Shown: piece after piece, positions 54,910-64,000 of the stretch
How positions within the stretch are numbered: the stretch's first letter is position 1
Layout of the letters: the number at the start of each line of letters is the position of its first letter
Assembly: GCF_013402915.1 (NCBI RefSeq)
Contig: NC_050720.1
Location: 1,178,001-1,242,000 of the forward strand
Length of the DNA: 64,000 bases
Direction of reading: 5' to 3'
Source: Zygotorulaspora mrakii
Taxonomy: Eukaryota > Ascomycota > Saccharomycetes > Saccharomycetales > Saccharomycetaceae
Translations under genes and position numbers: made by a program
The notes under the pieces: model-generated
What the model was told of the DNA's origin: nothing
The model's input: only the letters and a program-made list of their open reading frames with translations
Databases searched by the model: none

Positions 54910-55058
54910 GGGGGGGTATTCATAGATACATTTACATTATATACAGTTGTATTTTTTTATGCGCATAATTTTTTTTTAGTGTCACTAGTGGGGGACATTG
55001 TTACAATTACGATTAGGTTTAAGATTTCAAGTTTCAAGATGATAAACAAACAAAGAAA

Positions 55059-55160
55059 ATGAGATTGGAAAAAATATGCGAGAACCTATGGGAACTGAAT
55101 TCGGAGACGTTATACAATCAATTGCAAACGCAAATCTGGAAACTCCTCAGCATCTCCTAA
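55059..55160 (+). other. Upstream ORF overlapping the CTF3 start
   Basis: An ATG 17 bases before the CTF3 ATG opens a 33-codon frame, out of phase with CTF3, that ends 85 bases inside it. Its ATG has A at -3, so it should be recognised by scanning ribosomes and would lower CTF3 translation unless transcription starts between the two ATGs. No evidence that the peptide matters. Confidence 0.5.
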
Positions 55161-57196
55161 AATCATGGCTGGACCAACTGTACTCAGGTTCCTCCAAATT
55201 TGGCTTGAGTTCCTCTCAGTTGATTACTTTGATTCGTTTTCTATGTATGTCTCCAATTCTTTCTCTTTCAACCAAATTATACATCATAGAAAATTGCCTG
55301 CTCCCGAATGATTATATATCAAGAGATGTATCGAAAGAAGTTGCAAGAAATTTAGGAACTGCCACTGCTATATCCGAATTCAAGCTACAGACGACTACGA
55401 AAATACAAGTTGCACTAGCTAAATGGTTAGCTCAAGTTTATTTCCTTTTATTGCCTCGGACCGATAAAAAAGACTCAATTAGGGAATCTGATATTTGGAT
55501 ACACTTATGGCAATTTGGCTATCTTCAGCACTGGCTTACATATATCCTTACGTGGTCTTCTTCCTCTGCCTCGGATGTCCAGCGTTGGAAGGTTATTTTG
55601 CTGCAGCGAATAGGTTCAAAACCTAGCTATCAATATGGTACAGCCTACGCAACTTTAATACTTTCTCGTTACAGAACTTTGATCGGTGACTCTAAACTAA
55701 TCTCTGATGCGATTAGCAACCTTAAATGTAACGCTAGGAGGCTGCGAACATTGCAAGACTTTCGAATAGATGAGACGTTTTTAAAAAAAATTCAAGCTAT
55801 TCTAGTGGATCAATCCCCCTCGAAGTTCACTGCTGAAATAATTGAGGAAATTTTGTCTTCATATCTCTATCGATTGCAACCGTCTGACAAGAGACATTTA
55901 AATCCTGTAAATCATTCTATGGAGAATTCAGGCAACGTTCAGCTGCGAAATACTAGAACGTTAATAGAATTGGCTTGGAAGTGGAACGATATAATTGAAC
56001 CAAAAAATGTAGAGCCTTTTTTTATGGATATAAATGCGTTGCCTCAGTTGCTATATGTCACACAGCTCACAAAAAAAGAAAACAACGAAGCAGCGGCATG
56101 GAAGTGGATTTCCATTAACCTGAACATGATCTTTCTCTCACATTTAAAAAATTTTCAAACTGCAAAAAATACAATCGATGGCATTACTAGATTTTGCCAA
56201 ATTAGTGGTGACTTCATCGAGCCAATTATGAAAAGTTTTCTAACACTAACTAACTTGAAGAACAATCCTAGTGCATTCTCTTATTTTTGGGCAAGAATTT
56301 TTCTAGTGGTGCAGTCCGAAAGTTTTCACCTGAATCGACATGAACAGCAAATTATGCAGATCGTGGCCTACTGCCACTTGGAAAAGTTTAAACACAAGTT
56401 TATGTTCCCAGAAATTATCGAACCTTTAATAAACTGCATTGGATTTCAAAACAGCAGTACAAATGAAATTGAGTTGAATTCAAGGATAAAAATATTGCGA
56501 TTTATCTTAGATTTAGTGACATCAGATTTTTCTACTCAATCTGATGACAGGAAAATAACGATGCTCATAACTAGAACTATGAATATTCTTCCACATATTC
56601 AAAAGGGCATATCCTTGATGACCCCGCAGATTATGAACAGATTTATTGTTACAGATGACCCTGTTTTGTTGGATGCTTCTTGCCTCTATTTGATTGATGC
56701 CAAAAAACAACTGGAAGATTTGGAACCAGAAAACAAACTTGTTCAATATCAAAATCAATTTATTATGGACTTAACGAATTACCTATGGAGAAATAAGCTT
56801 CTCAGTTCCCGAAAATTTGTCGAAATTCCCATCGATTTTCTTCGAACTACGATCAACAATCTGTACCTCCCTACTACAGAACCTAAAAAAAGAATATTGT
56901 TCTCGATTACTGGTATACCAGCTTTATCATATACCTCTTCTGTTAAACTCCGTGAAATTGAATTAAAACATAATACTTTGCACAATTATCAAGCGCTTAT
57001 TACGGAGGGAGGTTTCAGAAAATTTACGTTGAGGAATAATGACAAGAAAGGATGGCTAGGGTCGGTCAAGACCATTGCGGATCTGAAAGTTGAGCTATTG
57101 AAAGAGTTGGCTTTTTCAGGTCCGTATTCCAATATTCCGTCTTTTCTTTTTACATATTTGAAAAGCCTGTCTCAATACAGTACGGGTTACGACTAG
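55076..57196 (+). CDS. CTF3: Inner kinetochore protein Ctf3 (CENP-I)
   Basis: A 706-residue helical-repeat protein (S. cerevisiae Ctf3 733). Recognisable segments include FGLSSSQLITLIRFLC near the N-terminus, IWIHLWQFGYLQHWLT near residue 140, and the C-terminal LFSITGIPALSYTSSVKLREIE and FLFTYLKSLSQYSTG, all shared with Ctf3. With Mcm16 and Mcm22 it forms the Ctf3 complex of the constitutive centromere-associated network. ATG 55076 is first in frame; 55088 (MGTEFGD) is the alternative. An out-of-frame ATG lies 17 bases upstream. It is convergent with NAM2, with 26 bp between stops. Matches YLR381W. Confidence 0.92.
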   Translation: MREPMGTEFGDVIQSIANANLETPQHLLKSWLDQLYSGSSKFGLSSSQLITLIRFLCMSPILSLSTKLYIIENCLLPNDYISRDVSKEVARNLGTATAISEFKLQTTTKIQVALAKWLAQVYFLLLPRTDKKDSIRESDIWIHLWQFGYLQHWLTYILTWSSSSASDVQRWKVILLQRIGSKPSYQYGTAYATLILSRYRTLIGDSKLISDAISNLKCNARRLRTLQDFRIDETFLKKIQAILVDQSPSKFTAEIIEEILSSYLYRLQPSDKRHLNPVNHSMENSGNVQLRNTRTLIELAWKWNDIIEPKNVEPFFMDINALPQLLYVTQLTKKENNEAAAWKWISINLNMIFLSHLKNFQTAKNTIDGITRFCQISGDFIEPIMKSFLTLTNLKNNPSAFSYFWARIFLVVQSESFHLNRHEQQIMQIVAYCHLEKFKHKFMFPEIIEPLINCIGFQNSSTNEIELNSRIKILRFILDLVTSDFSTQSDDRKITMLITRTMNILPHIQKGISLMTPQIMNRFIVTDDPVLLDASCLYLIDAKKQLEDLEPENKLVQYQNQFIMDLTNYLWRNKLLSSRKFVEIPIDFLRTTINNLYLPTTEPKKRILFSITGIPALSYTSSVKLREIELKHNTLHNYQALITEGGFRKFTLRNNDKKGWLGSVKTIADLKVELLKELAFSGPYSNIPSFLFTYLKSLSQYSTGYD

Positions 57197-57222
57197 TTTT
57201 CTTTATTTACATGATTTACGAC

Positions 57223-59871
57223 TCACTTCTTATCTAGAATGAAACTAATGACGTTATTTTTCATAATAAGTTTCTTGATTCTTTTATTGGATAGGTATTT
57301 TTTACCTTCAGGAAGAGCCATCAATTGGGACAGAATCACATCTCTATTGCCTTTTATGAAGTCTTTGTCTGCGACGTGCATGAATTTCATTCTTCCGTTC
57401 ACTACAATTTGAAAACTTTTTTCCTTAGACTCCATTGTTGGTTCTACCGAGATCCATTTGTATTGATTCCATTCCCAATTTTGACTTTTATTAATTATTT
57501 CAGTAAGTTCTTCGGATACTGATGGGACAACAGGATACATTACTGTTGCAAGCTTTTTCAAATTAAGCATCAACATTTCTTCTCTGACCTGACCATTTCT
57601 CATCGCGCCATCTAGAAGGTTTGTTAGCTTCATATAGTCCGAAATCACAGTATTAAGAGACAGATATCTTTCAAATGAGTTGGTGATCGAACTCAGCAGC
57701 TTTTGTATCGCATTGTGAAACATAGCTTCTGCCTGGTTCAGATCAGACGGAATCTGATACTCTAATTTAAATGATCCTTTTTGAGAAATGCTCGATGCTA
57801 AAGTCATGGTCTTGAGCAACCAACGTTCAACACCGATGATTTTATTTTCATCCCAGTTGAGAACATCCTCTATCGGGGCTTGGAATAAAATATGGGCCCT
57901 CGTTGCATCAGGACCATGTTTTGCAATGCATTCATTGAAATCAGCACCATTGTATTTGGATTTGGACATTTTCTCATGTGATATTTTTGGCTCAATTTCT
58001 GTCCCTTTTATGAGAAATGGTTTTTCTGAGTCACTTGTACATTCTATCTCATCAGGTTTCAAAAAGCGGCCACTTTGAGGGTTTACAAATGTTTTTCCAT
58101 GCACCATGCCTTGAGTTACTAATCGCTTGAATGGCTCATTTTTCAATTGTGTTCCGTCCCACATTCCAATAGAAGCCAAGAACTTTGAGATGAATCTCGA
58201 GTATAGAAGATGCAAGATCGCATGCTCGACACCACCAATGTAGAGATCGACAGGCATATTTTTTGTTGCTTTATCGTAACTGAAAGGAAGTTTATCATTA
58301 TTTGGGTCAAGAAACCTGAAAAAATACCATGAGCTATCCATAAAAGTATCCATTGTATCAGTTTCTCTTTTTGCAGGTTCACCACAAGAAGGACACTTTG
58401 TGTTAACAAACTCCGGAATCTGAGATAATGGATTTCCCTTCGAGTTCAGACCCTTCACTTCAGGAAGAACAACCGGTAATTCACTTTCAGGAACAGGAAC
58501 AGGCCCACAATGGTCGCAATGTACAATCGGTATCGGCGTTCCCCAGTATCTCTGCCTACTTATCAACCAGTCTCTTAGCTTGTAAAGTATAACATTCTCA
58601 CCTAAACTCATCCCTTGTAATTTGTTTGTAATTCTTATTCTCGCCTCGGTGGAAAATAGGCCTTCATATTCTCCAGTACCTTTCGACATAACCGCCTCCT
58701 GTGAAATAAAAGGTAACTCATTCGATTGTGTGGTACTCGGATATGGGGCGAGGCAGGGTATTATAGGTGACTCGCCGTTGTTTTCCTTCCAAAACAGGAA
58801 GTCTCTATCATCATGGGCAGGGCATCCCATGACCGCACCGTGCCCATAATTGTCCAAAACATAGGAGGCCACATAAACAGGTATTTTTTTTTTTGTTAAT
58901 GGATTGAATGCTGTAATATCTGGAATAAGAAAACCCTTTTTGGAATCTTCATCTAGGGCTTGAGCAGATTCTACCTGGGCTTCAAACGCACTGCTTGACG
59001 ATGCGCGTTTCTTAACGATAGGATGACCCAATGAAAGCGCTAGATATTCGACGCTGAAAAGAGTTTCTGCCCTTGTTGTAAACACCTTAATAAAATTGAA
59101 TTGAGGATCGTTAGTTTCAAACATAATATCACTGCCCGCTGATTCGCCGATCCAATTATTTTGCATTGCTTTCACCTTTGATGGCCAGTTTTTCAGTGCC
59201 TTCAAGTCACTTCGCAAATCATGAGCAAAATTTGTTATTCCTAGGAACCACTGCTTTAATAATTTCTTCTCCACAATTGCTCCCGATCTCCACGATTTTC
59301 CTTGAGAGTCCACTTGTTCATTCGCCAAGACAGTCTTATCAATTGGATCCCAATTGATTTCAGACTCTTTCTGATACGCTAAGCCATTCTTAAATAATTT
59401 TAAGAATATGAGTTGAGTAAATTTATAGTAGTCGGGATGACATGTAGTAAGCTCTCTCTCCCAATTGAAATTCGCTAGCATATTGCCCATTTGACTTTTC
59501 ATTTTCTCAATATTATGCGCTGTCCAGACAGAGGGATCAATATTTCTTTCAATGGCAGCATTTTCAGCAGGTAATCCGAATGCGTCCCATCCCATGGGAT
59601 GAATAACGTTGTAACCTTTCTGCTGGTAAAATCTATTCAACGAATCACTGATAGCATATACTCTCAAATGCCCAATATGCAGTATACCAGATGGATATGG
59701 AAACATCGATAATATATAAATATTTTTATTAGCATCATCTCGGAACAATGATGGCGTCCCTTTGAGTGTTTTTTCTTTCCACTTTTCGCCGATTTCGATT
59801 AATCTAGAGACTTTAGCTGCTCTGCTGGTGGTATGGAAATGCCTCTCCAGCGGTAGTAACCCTTTAAGCAT
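57223..59871 (-). CDS. NAM2: Mitochondrial leucyl-tRNA synthetase
   Basis: An 882-residue class I synthetase (S. cerevisiae Nam2 894). The N-terminus [23 protein letters not shown] is a good mitochondrial presequence. The HIGH motif appears in [14 protein letters not shown], a CP1 editing domain is inserted after it (with the zinc-type CDHCG...CPSCGEP nearby), and the KMSKS motif appears as [10 protein letters not shown]. The C-terminal anticodon-binding domain follows. Besides charging mitochondrial tRNA-Leu, Nam2 in S. cerevisiae helps splice group I introns bI4 and aI4-alpha; whether that applies here cannot be read from sequence. The frame opens at a TTG five codons upstream; ATG 59871 is used. 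Matches YLR382C. Confidence 0.97.
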   Translation of the reverse strand: MLKGLLPLERHFHTTSRAAKVSRLIEIGEKWKEKTLKGTPSLFRDDANKNIYILSMFPYPSGILHIGHLRVYAISDSLNRFYQQKGYNVIHPMGWDAFGLPAENAAIERNIDPSVWTAHNIEKMKSQMGNMLANFNWERELTTCHPDYYKFTQLIFLKLFKNGLAYQKESEINWDPIDKTVLANEQVDSQGKSWRSGAIVEKKLLKQWFLGITNFAHDLRSDLKALKNWPSKVKAMQNNWIGESAGSDIMFETNDPQFNFIKVFTTRAETLFSVEYLALSLGHPIVKKRASSSSAFEAQVESAQALDEDSKKGFLIPDITAFNPLTKKKIPVYVASYVLDNYGHGAVMGCPAHDDRDFLFWKENNGESPIIPCLAPYPSTTQSNELPFISQEAVMSKGTGEYEGLFSTEARIRITNKLQGMSLGENVILYKLRDWLISRQRYWGTPIPIVHCDHCGPVPVPESELPVVLPEVKGLNSKGNPLSQIPEFVNTKCPSCGEPAKRETDTMDTFMDSSWYFFRFLDPNNDKLPFSYDKATKNMPVDLYIGGVEHAILHLLYSRFISKFLASIGMWDGTQLKNEPFKRLVTQGMVHGKTFVNPQSGRFLKPDEIECTSDSEKPFLIKGTEIEPKISHEKMSKSKYNGADFNECIAKHGPDATRAHILFQAPIEDVLNWDENKIIGVERWLLKTMTLASSISQKGSFKLEYQIPSDLNQAEAMFHNAIQKLLSSITNSFERYLSLNTVISDYMKLTNLLDGAMRNGQVREEMLMLNLKKLATVMYPVVPSVSEELTEIINKSQNWEWNQYKWISVEPTMESKEKSFQIVVNGRMKFMHVADKDFIKGNRDVILSQLMALPEGKKYLSNKRIKKLIMKNNVISFILDKK

Positions 59872-60240
59872 CCAATTTAGCTTCAATTGTAACCCTATTA
59901 GCAGCGATCAATCACCTACTGCATCTATTGATTAGCTTGAACTAGGTAGCCTTTTTTAATTTTTAGAAGATGAAAAAACAATATTCATTCGGTGATGACA
60001 TCTGCACGCGAAATATTGCAAATATCAACAAATAATTGAGACACACTTCAAACAACGAAGATAGCATTATAAAATTCAGAGCAAATAGAAGGACCAGTTT
60101 TGAGAAACACATTTATCTACAGATCTTCTTGTTGGTGCAAACAGTGTTTTTTTTTTGTGATATCCAGAGGCTCCAGCTAGTTTTAACCATTGAAGGTACA
60201 GCAGGATTAAAACAGCAGGTTCTGCGAATGAAAAAGAAAA
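59872..60240. other. Divergent NAM2/SMC6 intergenic region
   Basis: 369 bp. It contains ACGCGAAA at 60006-60013, a hybrid of the MCB and SCB cell-cycle elements and a possible G1/S control site for SMC6, 230 bp before its ATG. I see nothing else. Confidence 0.4.
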
Positions 60241-63200
60241 ATGATCCTTAACAACAATAAACGACCTCCTGATTTTGAAGAGGAGTTGCATTCACTTGCT
60301 TCTGAGTATGATAATGCTAAACAAGTCAATAAAAAGAGACGTTATCAGTATGCACAGATGACTCAATATCCTGAGACCAATGAGAGCTCCAATGAAGATT
60401 TAAATGGAGATATCTCAGAACTGTCACCTGCTGGCTACATTAAAAAAATTTTATTAAAAAATTTCATGTGTCACGAACATTTTGAATTACAATTAGGCCC
60501 GCGGCTAAATTTTATAGTAGGTAGTAATGGAAGTGGCAAGAGCGCTATATTGACTGCTATATCTATTTGTCTAGGTGCGAAAGCAAGTGATACCAATAGA
60601 GGTACTGCTCTTAAAGACTTAATCCGTGAGGGATGCAGCACAGCGAAGATCACTTTACACTTGGATAACGAGAATCATGGCTCTTATCACCAGGAAAGTT
60701 TTGGCAGTGAAATCATTATTGAGAGGGCCCTAAAAAAAAATGGAACCACCTCATTCTCTATAAAATCAGTATGTGGGAAGGAGATAAGTAGTAAAAAAAA
60801 AGATGTTCAGGCAATTGTTGACTATTTTTCTGTGCCACTCAATAATCCAATGTGTTTTTTATCACAGGATGCTGCTAGATCTTTTTTGACAGCTAGTACA
60901 CCCTACGACAAATATAGCCATTTCATGAAGGGAACTCTGCTACAGGAAATATCCACCCATTTAGACCAAGCTCGTACAATACACAACAATGCACAAGATA
61001 ACCTGGCTTTACACCTAAAGAATCTCAACGGATTAAAACAAGAATATGAGGATGCGAGGAAGCTCCTTCGTGAATTGAACGAAACTACAGATTTAAACCA
61101 AAAAAAAAGAAGCCTACAAGGAAAATCACTTTGGATCGATGTAAAGATAAATACAAAATCGTGCGAAAAGTTGAAAGATGAGATAAAACTGCTCGAAATA
61201 AAGAGCAAAGAAGTAGCCACAAAGATTGAAGTACGAAGAGAAAAGATAGAAAGCCATCTTAATAGCAAACGTGAGACGGAAGCTGAAGTAGAAACCAAAG
61301 TGCTTTTAGTAGCAGAAAAAGATAATGCACATCAGGAAGCTCGTAGAGTTTTGAAGGATATAAAACTGAAATATGAAAATGAAAAGCGCAATCAGCTTGA
61401 AGTGGAAACAAATATAGGGCGCTGTAAAAGCAACTTGGAAACACTTGAAAATACTATCTCACACCTCAAAGGTGAATTAGAAAGAGAGACAGGTGGGGAT
61501 AAAGACAGATTGAGAGGCGATTTGAGCCTCCTCGAAGCTCAGAATGAGCAGCTGGAAAAGAATCTTGGTTCATTATCGACAACTTTACAGGATTTACGAA
61601 TAGAGGAACGGCGACTAAATGAGGAGCGAAGGAGTGCAGTTAATAACCTTCAGCAAAGTCTAGGGAGAAGGAAAACAAACTTGCACAGAATTTCTCAAGG
61701 TGAAGACAACTTTCTAACTAACTTTGACGAAAATATGCCATCTTTGCTGCACACTATAGAAAGAAGGTCAAATGAGTTCGTGACCCCTCCCATCGGTCCT
61801 CTGGGTGCATTCGTTACCGTCAAGACAGGATTTGAGAAATGGGCACGTTGTGTACAAAGAGCTGTTTCGTCAACGCTGAGCGCATTCGTCGTGACCAACC
61901 ACAGAGATAATAAGCTACTGCATGAGTTGATACGATCTTGCCGCATCAGGGCCAACATACCTGTAATCACCTATCGACTTAATAAGTTTGATTACTCCAA
62001 TGGAAAGGCACAGTGTCCTCACCCGACTATATCAGATGTAATTGAATTTTCAAAAGATGAAGCTGAATATGTATTTATTGATCAGAATAGGATTGAGAAA
62101 ATTGTATTGATAGAGGATAAGAATGATGCCAGAAATTTCTTGAGAAAACAGCCGCGCAACGTCAATATGGCACTCGCGCTAAGAGATCAGCGTTCCGGTT
62201 TCCAGATATCTGGCGGCTACCGGTTAGACACTATGGATTATCAAGAGAGAATCAGACTTAAAGTTGGTTCTTCGGACGACGCAACGAAGTACATACAGGA
62301 TTTGATACAACAAGAAGAGTCCGAGATTCAAGCAACACAAGATAACTTTGAACAAAGACTCACTCACATTAGCTCAAAGATAGTATCTGTTGATCAGGAG
62401 TACAGGAGCATCAAGAAGGAACGGCAGAAAAACAACATGAAAATAGCAGAGATAAAAATGAATATAGGCAAAGAAGTTGATACAGGGATCTTAGAATCTA
62501 AAATCAATGAAAAGAAGAGCCAGGAACAAGCCATCGCTGGTTACGAAGCAACCATGGAAGAATTGAGTAAGAGGATGGATCAGATTAGTGAGGAAGTGCA
62601 TCCTTTGAGGGAAGATTATGAACGGTCCAAAACTTCTCTTTTAGCAGCTCAGGAGGAACTACGGCAACTGAAAGAAGATACCAATACTCATCATCGTAAG
62701 GTTGAAAAATACAATGATGACATAGGCGCGTACGAGAGTCGAATAAAGGTTTATACCGAGAATATTGACAGGCTCAAGGAAAATGTCAAAATTCTCGAAG
62801 ATGGAATAAAAAGTCAGATGAGAGATGCTGAAGATTTTTGCTCCAAGGAGCAAAGCGAAGATTCTGAACTTCCAAACGATCAATTTGAGATAAGACGCCA
62901 ATTAGAAAAAATTTCCAACATGATTTTAAGAGCAAAGAAGACAATGGGACTATCACAACAGGAGATTGTAAAGTTATTTGAAAATGCCAGAGATAAGTAC
63001 AGGGAAGGTCAAGAAAGGTATTCTGCTATTGATAAGGCTCTCAACATGCTGTATAAATCCATACAAGAACGGTTACAAAATTTGCAGTCGTCAAGAAGAA
63101 CTACATGTTTGGACGCAGATCTTGACTTTAGGTCTTCTCTGAGAGTCAGAAACTTTTCCGGAAACCTCAACTTCGATAATCCTAACAAAAGCCTGAACAT

Positions 63201-63537
63201 TTTTATTCTCACTTCCAATGACACCAAGGCTCGCAATGTTGACACGCTTTCTGGAGGGGAAAAGTCATTTTCTCAGATGGCATTGTTGCTCGCAACATGG
63301 AAACCTATGAGATCGCGAATAATTGCGCTCGATGAATTTGATGTGTTCATGGATCAAGTTAATCGGAAAATTGGTACAAAGCTAATTATGGAAAAGCTAA
63401 AAGATTCAGCGAGAACCCAAACTATAATAATTACGCCCCAAGATATTGGGAAAATAGCAGATGTCGACAGTAGCGGTGTTAGTATCCACAAAATGCGAGA
63501 TCCGCAGAGACAGAATAACTCGAACTACTACTCATAA
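60241..63537 (+). CDS. SMC6: SMC protein of the Smc5/6 complex
   Basis: A 1,098-residue SMC ATPase (S. cerevisiae Smc6 1,114). Walker A is GSNGSGKS at residues 94-101, a coiled coil runs to about 500, the hinge is about 505-680 (PPIGPLGAFVTVK...), a second coiled coil follows, then the ABC signature LSGGEKSF from residue 1003 and Walker B IIALDEFDVF with D1031-E1032. An N-terminal basic cluster (KKRRYQ) may be a nuclear signal. Smc6 pairs with Smc5 and the Nse proteins for recombination repair, rDNA segregation and replication-fork processing. ATG 60241 is first in frame. Matches YLR383W; the next S. cerevisiae gene on that side (YLR384C) is not here. Confidence 0.97.
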   Translation: MILNNNKRPPDFEEELHSLASEYDNAKQVNKKRRYQYAQMTQYPETNESSNEDLNGDISELSPAGYIKKILLKNFMCHEHFELQLGPRLNFIVGSNGSGKSAILTAISICLGAKASDTNRGTALKDLIREGCSTAKITLHLDNENHGSYHQESFGSEIIIERALKKNGTTSFSIKSVCGKEISSKKKDVQAIVDYFSVPLNNPMCFLSQDAARSFLTASTPYDKYSHFMKGTLLQEISTHLDQARTIHNNAQDNLALHLKNLNGLKQEYEDARKLLRELNETTDLNQKKRSLQGKSLWIDVKINTKSCEKLKDEIKLLEIKSKEVATKIEVRREKIESHLNSKRETEAEVETKVLLVAEKDNAHQEARRVLKDIKLKYENEKRNQLEVETNIGRCKSNLETLENTISHLKGELERETGGDKDRLRGDLSLLEAQNEQLEKNLGSLSTTLQDLRIEERRLNEERRSAVNNLQQSLGRRKTNLHRISQGEDNFLTNFDENMPSLLHTIERRSNEFVTPPIGPLGAFVTVKTGFEKWARCVQRAVSSTLSAFVVTNHRDNKLLHELIRSCRIRANIPVITYRLNKFDYSNGKAQCPHPTISDVIEFSKDEAEYVFIDQNRIEKIVLIEDKNDARNFLRKQPRNVNMALALRDQRSGFQISGGYRLDTMDYQERIRLKVGSSDDATKYIQDLIQQEESEIQATQDNFEQRLTHISSKIVSVDQEYRSIKKERQKNNMKIAEIKMNIGKEVDTGILESKINEKKSQEQAIAGYEATMEELSKRMDQISEEVHPLREDYERSKTSLLAAQEELRQLKEDTNTHHRKVEKYNDDIGAYESRIKVYTENIDRLKENVKILEDGIKSQMRDAEDFCSKEQSEDSELPNDQFEIRRQLEKISNMILRAKKTMGLSQQEIVKLFENARDKYREGQERYSAIDKALNMLYKSIQERLQNLQSSRRTTCLDADLDFRSSLRVRNFSGNLNFDNPNKSLNIFILTSNDTKARNVDTLSGGEKSFSQMALLLATWKPMRSRIIALDEFDVFMDQVNRKIGTKLIMEKLKDSARTQTIIITPQDIGKIADVDSSGVSIHKMRDPQRQNNSNYYS

Positions 63538-63635
63538 TTGGTGGTCTTTCCGATATCTTCATACATGTATACATATATTCTTATTTTAACAGCAAACTCC
63601 TACGTTTACCGGGAGAATTCATTCGTTTACATAAA

Positions 63636-64000
63636 TTATCTATCACTATTATCTTCACTCTCATCTTCATTTTCAGCATCATCATCTCCGTTGTCTTCTC
63701 CGTCTTCTTCGTCTTCTTCATCGTCGTCAGAGCTAAAATTCACTCCATTTTGCTTTAACATTGCACGATACTTCGCATTTTTTTCATCAAGGTCTGTTAC
63801 TAGAAGCATTAAATCGTCTACTTCGGAGCTTGAATTCTTATTTTCCGAAACATTTAAGAGCTCTTGGGTTTGCTCTTTCAGTGAAGCATTTTCTTTTTTC
63901 AGAGCATCTGCCACATCACTTAAGCTCTCGTTCAAATTCTCGCTCACTTTCAAAGCGACATTTTTTTCCTCTATCACAGTCCTCCAATGATCGAGCTGTC
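63636..64000 (-). CDS. USO1: Vesicle tethering protein Uso1, C-terminal end (5' part outside window)
   Basis: The frame is open to the right edge and shows the last 121 or so residues: a coiled coil (ENLNESLSDVADALKKENASLKEQ), the conserved DDLMLLVTDLDEKNAKYR segment and a long acidic tail of Asp, Glu and Ser. This is the end of p115/Uso1, the coiled-coil tether for ER-to-Golgi vesicles. In S. cerevisiae USO1 is YDL058W, neighbour of YDL057W and MBP1; here the YLR380-383 genes lie between, as expected of interleaved ancestral order. It is convergent with SMC6 (98 bp between stops). Only the tail is visible, so nothing can be said about the head domain. Confidence 0.88.
   Translation of the reverse strand, partial: QLDHWRTVIEEKNVALKVSENLNESLSDVADALKKENASLKEQTQELLNVSENKNSSSEVDDLMLLVTDLDEKNAKYRAMLKQNGVNFSSDDDEEDEEDGEDNGDDDAENEDESEDNSDR

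Noticed and set aside
1..64000. CRISPR arrays, operons or bacterial mobile elements
   Set aside because: No regularly spaced repeats, and all gene and promoter features are those of a yeast nuclear genome.

Overview
The window is nuclear DNA from a budding yeast of the Saccharomycetaceae. It has compact, apparently intronless genes, standard codon use, intron-containing and intronless Pol III tRNA genes, and a Ty1/copia retrotransposon. Genes that S. cerevisiae splits between two sister regions are interleaved here in one run with orientation kept: YGR096-106 with YPR113-118, and YDL055-058 with YLR380-383. That is the pattern of a lineage that diverged before the whole-genome duplication (Zygosaccharomyces/Torulaspora/Lachancea/Kluyveromyces type). 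I cannot name the species from sequence alone.

Layout. From 1 to 32.9 kb is a dense housekeeping block: TPC1 (3' part), PIS1, a TLC-domain gene (YPR114W), RGC1/ASK10, a flavin-reductase-like gene with no S. cerevisiae counterpart that I know of, RRG8, ESP1, TEL2, the giant lipid-transfer gene YPR117W, MDR1, PCP1, GTF1, NOP7, SRB5, VMA21 and VOA1. From 32.9 to 44.0 kb is an accessory zone: 1.7 kb without genes, then a 6,285-bp full-length copia element with intact gag and pol, nested inside an older LTR. It is followed by tRNA-Leu(GAG), MRI1, tRNA-Lys(UUU) with a 16-nt intron, and an inverted solo LTR with a second LTR fragment. Gene order relative to S. cerevisiae breaks here. From 44.2 to 64 kb are ERG25 and PSA1, divergent around a very GC-rich 1-kb intergenic region, then MBP1, a long alpha/beta-hydrolase plus tyrosine-phosphatase fusion (YDL057W-like), CSR1, CTF3, NAM2, SMC6 and the 3' end of USO1.

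The genes do not form one pathway. Several are parts of shared machines: ESP1, SMC6 and CTF3 in chromosome segregation; VMA21 and VOA1 in V-ATPase assembly; GTF1 and NAM2 in mitochondrial aminoacyl-tRNA supply; PIS1, YPR117W and CSR1 in phospholipid synthesis and movement. Promoter motifs fit gene roles: RRPE/PAC before NOP7, sterol-response-type elements before ERG25, SCB-like sites before PSA1.

The most unusual items are the hydrolase-phosphatase fusion, the copia family (LTRs ending in TA instead of CA, a Gag zinc knuckle together with the Ty1-type CTT-AGG-C frameshift site), the GC island at ERG25-PSA1, and the flavin-reductase-like gene. Many open frames extend upstream of the first ATG through TTG or GTG codons. 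Starts were placed at ATG and this is stated where it matters.
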